From assembly GCA_018902385.1 (NCBI GenBank), contig JABSSW010000083.1:1-64000 (forward strand): a stretch of 64,000 bases of DNA, read 5' to 3'. Under the pieces are notes generated by a model that made no database searches, had not been told where the DNA came from, and saw only the letters and a list, made by a program, of their open reading frames with translations. The position numbers were made by a program, and so were the translations under genes. This document shows positions 14,281 through 24,317 of this stretch, piece after piece. Position 1 is the stretch's first letter; every line of letters starts with the position of its first letter. The stretch comes from Physcia stellaris. Taxonomy: Eukaryota > Ascomycota > Lecanoromycetes > Caliciales > Physciaceae.

Positions 14281-14553
14281 ATTCAAGACACAAAACAGGA
14301 TATGAGTGAAAGATATAGATGATTTAAATCTAACTTGTTAACAGTAAAGAGACTGACTTTCGGTCCGTTATCCACCGTATGATAGGGGGTCTGGGCGAGT
14401 ACAGTTATAAAGATAATGTCTATTTGCAGATGCGTAATGGTTTTTCCAAAGAGTGACTCGTACATCTCTATCCAACTGCAACGATATCAATGTTTCCTCT
14501 GTCCACCTCTACAATTCTATATAGAATTCAAGCTCTCTGGATGGTCCTTGGCT

Positions 14554-15150
14554 CTAGCATACGATACTCACACTAGCTCCACCGTACGTGAGGTAGAAGA
14601 CTCCATCAGCAGTATTTGCAATGGGGATGCAATTGCCCCCATTCTGAGAATGGACGGTTGCGCGCCCATTGCAATTCTGGTTCTCCCACACTTTGTACTT
14701 GCAGCCGGAGTTATCCTGGAACTTGGCTCTATCGGTATTATGCAGAGTTAGTATCCGCCTTTCTGGAGGAGCTGAGAGTTGACTAGTTTGGAGGGTGATC
14801 AAGGGGCCCATCCCTTTGTACCGTGCGATGGAAAGAAATTATCGAGGATAGGGAGGATGGATCCAGATTCACGTACCCGTATTTTCCGCCCCCGTTGGGG
14901 AAGTTGTGGCATGTGCCGGAGGAGTAGCTGCCAGAGTAGACAGGTTGGCTGTCACAGGCACCAGAGTTCCAGATTTGCGCGCCAGTGATAACCCGCTTGT
15001 CGAGGGCGGCGGGCTCCGGAGCCGCCTCAGGGGCGGGCGCCGCTGTCGCCGTGGTGGCGAGCACAAGGGCGCTTAGGAGCGCCTTGAGAGTTGGTGCCTG
15101 TGGCCGATTATCACGGGATTCAGCGCAATTTCGACGGGGTGATGTACCAT
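14554..15150 (-). CDS. Small secreted cysteine-rich protein
   Basis: Three exons by my model: 15148-15150 (the ATG alone), 14877-15097 and 14554-14728, giving 132 residues. The 50-nt first intron (GTACAT...CACAG) follows the ATG directly; without it no start codon precedes the signal peptide in frame. The N-terminus MAPTLKALLSALVLATTATA is a typical signal peptide, followed by an Ala/Pro/Glu-rich pro-region ending in LDKR, a Kex2-type site. The mature part has six cysteines, consistent with three disulfides, and ends in SIVC. Intron 2 (14729-14876) has a GTACGT donor and a CTAAC branch site; an alternative in-frame acceptor upstream would add about 20 residues. No family is recognised. It is effector-like in build and lies only about 270 bp from the hypermutated block. 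The function is unknown. Confidence 0.72.
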
Positions 15151-15266
15151 GACGCTGAGGAGATTGTAGAGTTTAACTGCAAGCTTGCTTCTACTACAGA
15201 TTGAGATAGTTGGAGATTGAAGATCGGTGATACTTGACTGATGATGAGAAGGATGGAAAATCTCTC

Positions 15267-15276
15267 CCCTTTTATA
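15267..15276 (-). promoter_or_regulatory. TATA box of the secreted-protein gene
   Basis: TATAAAAGGG on the minus strand, about 115 nt upstream of the modelled ATG at 15150, in a normal position for a strongly regulated fungal gene. It is the clearest TATA box I noticed in the window. Confidence 0.55.
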
Positions 15277-15289
15277 CGTTTCGGGCAGA

Positions 15290-17063
15290 CTTCAAAATGA
15301 TGTGGTAAATCTCAGACTCCTATGTAGAGCATGCGACAAGCTCCGTGGAGAACCACGCTTACCAAGGCATACCAACCTGCAACAAACCTCACACTATCAC
15401 CTTGAGAAAATCCTCACGGCGGTTGTGGCGAGAACTGTCAGCGCTTCACTCCAGCTGAATAAGCTCTTTCGGTGAGACTGTATAGGTTCTTGATAATCAA
15501 ACGCGAGGTGGTCCGCATTACCTAGTCTCCGCCCTACCTCCCAGAAAACTCGAACCTGAGATGACCTGGTCAGCCTCTGTCCGTTACCAGAAATTCGAAG
15601 CAACCAAGCAGTCGAATCTAGGTCAATGAAACGAAAATACCACACGAGAATGTCAGAGCTGAGCTGAGAAGAGTGGTAAGATTTTGGCAGATCTCGTTCC
15701 ATGTACTTGTGATTATGAATCAACTCACAATTCCTGATTGATAAGAGCTTACTTGTTGCCGAAGTTTTTGTAGCACGGACTCAATTTACGCTGACCCCCA
15801 TCCCTTTGATGCTGACCTGCTGCGTGCGTCCATCCCGACTTCTTTTGATATGTTCACTAGTCACATACTCTAGGACAGCAAATTTATAGAGAGATTCAAA
15901 GAGACGTCGGATTGAAATCTCACCGAACCGATAATACGGACAGCTCTGGCCCAAGAATATACACTTATGGCCTTGAAAATGTCAATTGCTGCGCCAGGGA
16001 AATTAGCATACTGTTTCTTGACGAGAGCAAAGCAAGAATGTCGAGAACTATGAGGCCAATCGATTATGCATGAGTGACTGTCCTTGCTCACGTAACGGAA
16101 GCGTGCAATGGCTCGCTGCAAACAACGATGCCCCAAACCTTGGAGTAATCTATCGTCGTCAGAATTGCACAACAAGCTTGAAAGTATCTCTTGTCTAATT
16201 TTTCACCATGTTACGTAGGACGGTGTGCCCAGTCATACGCCTAGTCGATCACTGGCCATTGACCTAGGCTGAAGATGACCGATTCTGAGGTTATTGTTCG
16301 CTTGACCAGTCACTGACTGTCAAATCCAAACACGAGGCTAAGTGTATAGCGTAAGGTAGTTGCGAGGGCGGTTATCTATTTCAGTTTCAGCTTGTCTGCA
16401 TGCTTGGCTGCATGCCCCACAGATGATTATTGGAGTACCATATGGCCGGGAACGCACAGTAAGCAGTCGGTTTAGTATTCGATTGATTAGAAAGCATACA
16501 GTAAGCGGATCAGACTCGAATCATCACTTATTGGGATGGTCTGCATGCTCACCATGCAGCAGGCTCATACGTACTCGTAGTTGATCTCGCAGGCTTCCTC
16601 ATGGTAAGTTTACAGAGATATTAACCGCAAGTCTCGGCGCGATTATAAAACCTTCTAGCAGGCCTGTTACTCTTAGCTCGTAGTCCTTTAGTTCGTTGGC
16701 ACACTTACGAACCGAAAAGGCGGCCGCGATATTCGGAGCTGATAAACAATTACCCGAACAATAATTCAGGACTCGCTACGATTATACCCGAAGATACTTG
16801 CTTTGAGGAATGCCAGCTGGCGAAGAAGGCTTTGGTTTGCATTCACAGTCTCAGCGAAACACTTCCTAAGGACCACTATCGATATCCTCAATAGGATTAC
16901 AATTTCGCTAGACATTGAGGAGCTCAAGTGGGTCAGTCAAGAAGTAATGCTAATAGCTATTCTCACGCAGAAGTCTCCGCAAAGATATTGACAGACTTAA
17001 GGAAAAACCAGTTCCTGCCAAGGTAAATATGCCTCGAATACCTCACCAAAGATTATTGCCTGC
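15290..17063. other. Intergenic, no supported gene
   Basis: Normal base composition. Two minus-strand open stretches of about 100 codons (15397-15723, 15870-16175) resemble no family I know, lack splice-consistent extensions and are near the length expected by chance. I see no RNA gene. Confidence 0.5.
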
Positions 17064-17996
17064 ATGCATCTAGAAATGTCGTATGATATGCCCAGCGGAT
17101 GTTATCATTATGAAAATCTACATGAGGTACCTTGGGACATACAAAAGTGCAAACACGGTACCGTATGAGTTCGTCTGGCGTCCATTCTAACACGTCCCCA
17201 GATACTTTCATCAGCGGTTCAGCATATTCTCAAAGTACAGCGAGGGAGTATGGATGACCGAAGATGCCTGGTTTGGTGTGACGCCAGAGCCTGTAGCACG
17301 GTAAGCTAAACAACACAAGTAAATTTGGGCGCTTTCTAAGCGATATGTCAGAAGAATTGCCCAGGACATTTCTAAGGCAACGCCTGCTGTCAAGGCTGTA
17401 ATTATCGATTGCTTCGCTGGCGTTGGTGGAAACTCAATCGCGTTTGCGCGGAGTAATCGCTGGAAAAGGGTATATGCGATCGAAAAAGACCCTCAAGTGC
17501 TCGCTTGCGCAAAGCATAATGCAGAAATTTACGGAGTGGCGAACAGAATTTCATGGTACGAGGGCGACTGTTTCAATGTTCTGAAAGAAGAACTTTCAGA
17601 CCTTCATGAGTACTGCGTAGTTTTTGCGAGTCCCCCCTGGGGAGGTATGTCAGATCTTATATTAGTCAAAGGCAAGCTAACTGACAGCTGCAGGCCCGGG
17701 CTATAGATCAGATGCGGTCTTTGACCTTTAGACATGCAGCCGTACTCATTGATTGACTTGATTTTGCCGCTGGAACAACATATCAAAAGTATCGTTTTAT
17801 ATCTACCGCGAACCTCCGATCTCAGGCAGCTGGCTGCGCAAGCCAAGAAAGGCACTAAAATAACTGTGACGCATTATTGCATGGAGGGAGCTAGTAAAGT
17901 AGAAATCATGCCCAATCCTCATTTCTTGACGTGAACCCAAGGCTGACCGTCAGGCAGGCTATTTGCGCATACATGGGAGACTTCAGATTTGCTTGA
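17064..17996 (+). CDS. TGS1: Trimethylguanosine synthase (RNA cap N2-guanine methyltransferase), with a frame break
   Basis: Converts the m7G cap of snRNAs and snoRNAs to 2,2,7-trimethylguanosine in the nucleus, using S-adenosylmethionine. Exons: 17064-17146, 17202-17300, 17352-17644, 17694-17898, 17958-17996. Visible hallmarks are HEVPWDIQKYFHQRFSIFSK and DAWFGVTPEPVA near the N-terminus, the SAM motif DCFAGVGGN, the catalytic SPPWGGPGYRS loop across intron 3, LYLPRTSDLRQLA, and the end ASKAICAYMGDFRFA created by the last splice. The summed exons are 719 nt, one short of a multiple of three: after VFDL the frame meets TAG (17729-17731), while the homologous continuation MQPYSL starts at 17734 in another frame. 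This is either a real lesion or an assembly indel in the CTTTAG run. Three upstream in-frame ATGs (17064, 17076, 17088) are possible starts. Confidence 0.85.
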
Positions 17997-18809
17997 GACA
18001 GTCGCAAGAATCAAAGAGTGGATTAGCGGCCGACTTGCGTGCTTGCTTTTCCGTTTAAAAGCTCGCACGTTGTACAAGACTCATAGCCTTATGATGTAGG
18101 CAAGCAGGGTTCACAGAGAGTGAACGGCCTAGCTACGAGTAGCATTCCCTAAGTTCAAGGATTTCCTGTTCTTGTCTCTGCTGAGCAAGAAGGTGTTCCA
18201 GGTTTTGGGTCCAACAAAGGTAGAGAGGGATAGATCTTTAGCAAATCCTGGCTCCGTGTGTTCATGGTAACTTACTTTGAAACACCCCAGCGTAAGCCTA
18301 TTCGGTTGAATTCCAGCACCCCCAGCTTCTGCACAGACATCGATATTTCTAATTGTGAAGCCAATAATCAAAGGATAACGTCTCTTACGCCGTTAGGAAG
18401 ACTACTGAGTATTCATCCTCCACCCGTGGTAGACTATAGAATCATGTGTCCTACTCTAGAACGATTCGTAATCACATCGATTTGCTGGAAGTGACAGCGT
18501 GCAATTAATTACTTTACCTTAGGTACCGAAGTCACCCTAGTGATGTTACAACACTAAGGTAATTTAAGTGCGATCGATTTTTCGTATTGCAACAATGCAC
18601 TAGTGTTAGTATTCCAATACGTATTGAGAGGCCTTTAACTTCACACTGTTTTCTACATAATGTGCAGTTCCTTTCAAGTATCACTCACCTCATATTGTCA
18701 CAATGCCGATTGACTGATCTTTGATATTTGGGTCAGAAGATCAGCTGCGCTTGTTAATCTACCTTCTTAGGTTATGCTGCTGCTACGTACAGCCTCAGGA
18801 GTCTGAAAG
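17997..18809. other. Intergenic, TAF1 promoter side
   Basis: No gene is supported. Around 18,520-18,565 there are mirrored ACCTTAGGTACC / CACTAAGGTAA words of the kind common in ascomycete intergenic DNA, but no defined site can be called. Confidence 0.45.
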
Positions 18810-21800
18810 ATGCCGCATGCCACTGCCATGGACGACTTCCAGGACGAGAACGAAGAGCGAGATTACCATGAGGCACTTCGAATCGCTGGCGGCCCTGAAG
18901 GGTCTAGTAGCTTTCAAGATCGCGATCTTGAGCTTGGGGAGAAGGCCGACGACGCAGTGGACTTCGGCGATTTGAGTGATGATGACTTGGCGGATGATGA
19001 CGAAGATGGAGACAATACTCAGGGCACCCGATTGGAGGGCTCACAGCATGAAGACATGAATTGGGAGTATTCGGTCGATATCCTGCCAAATGCGCAGCCG
19101 CCTGACCCTCAGAATGGCAGCGCTGGAAACGGCGAAAGCCTGGATGACTTATTTGGTGATATGAGGTCCTCTCCACCAGCGGAGGAGGCTGGCAGCAGTG
19201 ATCACCAGCTCTCGAAGGATCTTAGGGGGAAGAGCAGGCTTTTCGAACACGAAGTCGATCTGCCAGCTCTGCGGATACAAGGAGAACAGCTGCACTCTCA
19301 ATTTATGGCTCGTGGAGACGGCAACAATACTGCAGAAACAGATGCCCCGCGTCCTTTACTCGTGGGTATCACCGATGCGGCTTTATCGAAAGAGCAGCAG
19401 ATGCAACAGGCTCTTTTTGAGATGTCGGGTGCTGCTCCTAGGACCCTCGAAATCCCAGGTCCTGAAACTCAAGAGCAGGCGCTGAAGCAATTGTGGCCTC
19501 GGTTCCAGCCCGATACAGTACCGAAATTCATGGATCTACTACCGCCTAAGAAGGCTCGCTATCTTGGTAAGCCTCGCCTTCGAATACCAAAGCCTGTACT
19601 ACCAACCAAAATCAGTCTCGAGATAGCCATGGACCAAGAAAAGAATTTCAGACTAGCCTCTGCATCAAATCAAAAGCCACCGACAGAGACAGGATGGCAG
19701 AATATCGTTAAAGTACAGCAGTCTGCGGCTGAGGAGGAGCGTAGTGATATAATTGAAGACATTGACTCGGATTTTGAACATGATGAGATCGCAGGCGTCA
19801 ACTGGCAGGATTTACAAATACTATGTGGAGATTGGGATAGTCAAAGCCCAGTCGAGCTTTCGAGTGAGAACCATCTCGAAGCGACAGAGACTGGCGCAGA
19901 ATCGGCACGAGATGGCGATTGGGATGATCTTACGTCCGCGTACGATGATTACCCGGGGCCAGCGGCCAAGGTTCGTACCACAAAATCAGAGTGATCACTC
20001 ACTGATCATTGAATAGAAGAGAAAGCTTGGTCGTGCAACTTGCGAAATTCTGAGAGCGCCTCAATTCGAGTGCCCCCCACTGCATAACCCAGAATACACC
20101 ACGTCCAGAATTGGACAGGCGGTTACTTTGGATCTCAACGACCCTCGTCTCCTGATCAATAGTGAATGGCACCAACCCATGCACCGGGGGACCAATGCAT
20201 CGATTACTGGTAACGCACGATTAAGCTTGGGTCGTAGATATAACATATCGAACGATGATGCATACGATCTTCTGAAGGAAAATCATCAAAGTAAGGTACG
20301 AAGTACCCTCGGTAATATGGCTGTTGAGCACAGTGTGCCTGCTATAAAGCTGCAATGGCCCTTTGTAAGTCACCCATGTTGGTCTTCCTTTTTTCGAATC
20401 TGACACATTACCAGTATCGTACCAAACTCGACAAACAACAGGCAAGGTCCTTCCATCGACCACCAATCCACTTTACACCAAACGAGAGTGCTACGTTCTG
20501 TAAGTCTCGTGTAGTAAAGAGAAAGCATTTAAAAGGGAAGGACCCCCAGAGTATTTTCGCATCTGCAAAAGACCTGTCTCTTGGTGATAATTCCAATGTT
20601 CTGCTCCTGGAGTACTCTGAGGAATACCCGACTATGATGTCCAATTTCGGCATGGGCAGTCGACTCATAAACTACTATCGGCGCAGGAACCTAGAAGATA
20701 CTTCGCGGCCTAAGCTTGACATTGGTGAGACTATAGTACTGCTCCCCCAGGATAAGAGCCCCTTCTCTAGTTTTGGCCACATAGATCCGGGAGAGACCAC
20801 GCCTTCGCTGTATAACGGGATGTACCGTGCACCCATATTTAAACACCAGACGAAGGAAACCGATTTTTTGGTCGTTCGAAACAAGACTGGAGAAGACGGA
20901 TCCACATATTATTTGAGGAATATTGAAAATTTACACGTGGTAGGCCAGGAATTCCCATCCGTGGATGTTCCAGGGCCCCACTCCCGTAAGGTTACTACAG
21001 CTTCAAAGAATCGGTTGAAGATGGTCTCGTTTCGTCTCCTCCGCCATCCCGCGAACAAGGGCCAGCTCGGGGTGGAGAAGATCACGAAGCACTTTCCGGG
21101 TTCGTCAGATTTGCAAAACCGTCAGAAGATGAAAGAATTCCTACAGTTTTCGAAAGAAGCCAAATGCTGGAAAATGCCTTCTGGTCATCAGGTGCCGGAC
21201 GAGGAGACCATTCGAGGGATGATAAAACCAGAAGACCTTTGCCTCCTTGAATCTATGGAAGTTGGACAGCAGCATCTCCAGGATGCAGGATTCAGTAAAG
21301 GTGATGATCAAGAGGAAGATGACGACGGCCGGGAAGGCCAGAGTATCGAGCAGCAACTCGCACCATGGTACACATCGCGAAATTTTCTTAACGCTGCTCA
21401 GGGCAAGGCTATGCTACAGCTGCACGGTGAAGGTGATCCGTCTGGGCGCGGTGAAGCCTTCAGCTTCCTAAAAATTTCAATGAAAGGCGGCTTCAAAGCG
21501 ATCGGAGAAAGTGTGGAGGACAAGCTAGATACCCAAATGCGGAAGGAGCTTGGCGGTCACAAGTATAATGTCGCCCGGCAACAAAAGTCGTATGACGATT
21601 CTATCCGTCACATTTGGGACGCGCAGAAACGTAGTTTACAGTCCAGTATCGATCAGTCCGATGTGGAGTTCGAGGACGAATCTGCCGAAGAACTCGTAGA
21701 CGCGCCCGTTGGCGGCAGAACACCACGCTCCGAAGCTCAAACCCCTTCTATGTTTCGCCATCAAGACGATGAGAGCGCTAGCCAATTCAGCAGGATGAGT

Positions 21801-22527
21801 ACCGGAAGCCAGGCTGGGAAGACATTGACGATCGTTCGCCAGATTGTAGATGTTGGTGGTAATGTCGAAGAACAAACGGAAGTTGTCAGTAATCCGGCCG
21901 TCATTCGCCAGTACGTGAAGCGACGACGCACCCAGGAGGCAGAAACAGTCAGGTTAGCAACCGTATATTTAACCCTTATGGTGGAACCCCGCTTACTGAG
22001 CATAGGGTGGAAGACATCAAAATAAGCCATGACCCTGACCAAAATCTGCGCAATAAACAAAGGTGATTCGATTCCTCAATCTCCCTACACTTTTGCTTAT
22101 AATTTCAAGGCTGGAAGCAGAACTCATCCGTCTTGAACGTAACAAGGAACGAAGACTTGCTCGAGACAAACAAAAAGGGGTACAGACCGATGGTGCTGCA
22201 GATTCGCCAGTCTCGCCAAGTTCGCCGGCTGCCGTGACTGTGCCATCGAAGCCAGCAGGAACGCAACGAAAGTGCGCAAATTGCGGACAGGTTGGCCATA
22301 TTAAAACAAACAAGAAGTACAGCTCCAATTTCCTTACCCAAGTTCTCTTCCATCTCATGTGGCTTTTTCTTCTCTTTCTTTTGTTCTTGGCGTCTTCAGC
22401 CTCATTCCCAAACCGGCAAGGAGAGCAGGCTAACCCGACCCTCGCTAGACTTTGTCCCTTGCTAAACGGCGAGCGAAAGCAAGAGGACGGTTTCAACGAC
22501 TCCGTGTTCACAATGGGTACTCCCTGA
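18810..22527 (+). CDS. TAF1: TFIID subunit 1 (TBP-associated factor TAF1)
   Basis: Largest subunit of the general transcription factor TFIID, a nuclear scaffold that contacts TBP and TAF7. Six exons: 18810-19970, 20017-20364, 20415-21952, 22006-22062, 22110-22316, 22449-22527, giving 1,129 residues. The N-terminus (residues about 1-130) is strongly acidic, as in the TBP-binding part of the family. The central conserved domain (DUF3591) runs from about residue 390, with ILRAPQFECPPLHNPEYTT, LGRRYNISNDDAYDLL, WPFYRTKL, NYYRRRN and YNGMYRAPIFKHQ. The C-terminus has a coiled RLERNKERRLARDKQK helix and a CANCGQVGHIKTNKKLC zinc knuckle joined across the last, 132-nt intron. There are no bromodomains, as usual in fungi. 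All five introns are GT-AG. A second ATG at 18828 is an alternative start. Confidence 0.93.
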
Positions 22528-23355
22528 AGTTCCGATATCACCGGGATGATCAAGATCCATCGCTAGGGTCACGACGTGGACTAGACATGACTCAAGGCGT
22601 GGAAGAGAGGCGCTACCGCGGACAAGAGTACCCAGCTATCACTGATCATCGTCTTGCAGGCTCGCAAACGTATGTTGACAGTGCCAATCCGTTGTACTGT
22701 TCATAAGGTACGGCGCTGACATGTGCCAACGGGAGGCAGTCCGCAGTAGATGTAAATGCATGCTCGATGTGCATGACATCACACCACTGTGTCCCCTTGT
22801 TCCCGTAGCTCCTCAGTGAGCGGAAAGCATGTACCTCAAGATCAAGGGTTGAAGGTTTTTGCCCTCGAACAATGTCTTTTGATTGTGGTACTTTCTCTCG
22901 CTTACCAGATGGACCTTGCTTCCGGTACGAAGTACTCGCCTCAAACCGCCATTTAGCTTAAAGTGTTACGTCTTGGGCTGTTCAAGAAAAAGTACGCCCA
23001 CTAAGTAGTTTCAAGGTACCTCACGCCTGGTGCGCCCTTCCTTATACACGAATTAAATGGTACTGTAATTTTACCGAGTGTGTAATAATCTCACTGCCGA
23101 ACCCCCCGCCTTCTTTGCCGCATGGGACGTTTCTGAATCCGGAAAGTATCTTCCCGATCAAGACTCGTTGTGAACATCTCCCGCCAATATAATCCTTTAT
23201 TTGGAAATGTGAGTTTCCTCTAGGTATCCAGTTCATGTCACTCAAATTCATTTCGATGGGGTTTTCAGTACTTATACTTGAGGAAGCAGACAGACAACTT
23301 CAGTGTTGATGACACGTACCGTTGGAACTCTCATCTAGACCTTCACCCTCGTGTA
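22528..23355. other. Intergenic between TAF1 and the WSC gene
   Basis: TAF1 3' flank and WSC promoter. It carries the repeated GGTACC/GTACTT-type words seen in other intergenic stretches here. No gene or RNA is recognised. Confidence 0.45.
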
Positions 23356-23933
23356 ATGACCAGTAACATGCCTGTTCTTACTCGTTCAATTCTGTTAATG
23401 ATCTGTACTGTGCCCATTGTTTTGGCACAAACCCGGTCCACAATGCCTTCCTCACCTTCGTCTACGGACGCTCGGGCTGCCTCCTCGATCATTCCAAGTA
23501 CTTCTTCATTCGCCTATGTCGGCTGTTACAATGAAACGACGGGCAATCCCGAGCTAGGCAGCGTACGCGCTCTGACAGGCGGCAATATGGTACGCTTGGG
23601 GAAAGCTGCTACTTATATTATAATAATCTTTTTGATCCCTAAAGCTGATCCTTTACTGTTTTAGACTGCGTCAGATACAATGACAGTCAACCAATGCCTT
23701 TCCTTTTGCGGCGATGACAAATATGCAGGATTGGAGTATGGCAGGGAGTGCTGGTGTGCTGACATGCTCAATTCTTACGCAACGAAGCTGCCTGATGCCG
23801 ATTGCTCTCTGACCTGTACCGGCGATGAGACCGAGATTTGCGGTGGCTCACTGATGTCGGTATCCTTCGCTGGCTCAAGAAAATTCCATTGACAATCCCT
23901 GTTTAGGCTCACAACATATCAGCGAAAGGCTAA
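23356..23933 (+). CDS. Secreted single-WSC-domain protein
   Basis: Exons 23356-23589, 23665-23859 and 23907-23933 give 151 residues. The N-terminus MTSNMPVLTRSILLMICTVP continues into IVLAQ and is a signal peptide; a Ser/Thr-rich linker follows. The WSC domain covers residues about 53-148, from YVGCYNE to GGSLMSAHN, with eight cysteines, including CLSFCGDDKYAGLEYGRECW and CTGDETEICGG. WSC domains bind polysaccharide in wall stress sensors and in secreted glycan-active proteins. No transmembrane segment follows, so this is probably a free secreted or wall-bound lectin-like protein, not a stress sensor. The last exon is inferred: reading through the second donor gives an atypical tail, while splicing restores the usual domain end. 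Confidence 0.78.
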
Positions 23934-24317
23934 CGCGAAATCAGACGGTCATTCACATGTACCAAAACACAGTCGTCTAATCCTCCTTGCCTCACTGACT
24001 GGACTACGAGCACTGCTATGACAAAATCCACTGAAGGCTCATTCCTCGGTTGCTTCCCAGCGCCCCTATCTCATGGATCAGGCTTCACTGTCACGATACC
24101 AGCTGGACTGGCGTTGGTATAAGAACGAAGCCAGGTGCCGTGTCCGTTGGAGCTGGGAAACCTAACTACACGAACGAAAGCATTCTTTGATGTGATCAAG
24201 TTCGAGGAACACGAAAAGCGCAATGCAGGAGATCGAGGGTCTGACAATGAAAACCCTTCTCAGGTTGCTCTGCTATTGGCTCTCGAACGGATTAATCATA
24301 AGCGATTGCTAGCATGC
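23934..24317. other. Convergent spacer between the WSC gene and the kinase gene
   Basis: 384 bp between the two stop codons. Nothing is recognised in it beyond the two 3' flanks. Confidence 0.5.

Noticed and set aside
15397-16175. Two minus-strand open stretches of about 100 codons
   Set aside because: No domain, signal or splice-supported extension; length is within chance in this composition.
17694-17733. Alternative splice removing the TGS1 frame break
   Set aside because: An acceptor at CTTTAG would restore phase but delete the conserved GPGYRSDAVFDL part of the catalytic loop.
17720-17740. Programmed -1 frameshift in TGS1
   Set aside because: No slippery heptamer of the X XXY YYZ type is present, and the family is not known to use recoding; an indel is simpler.
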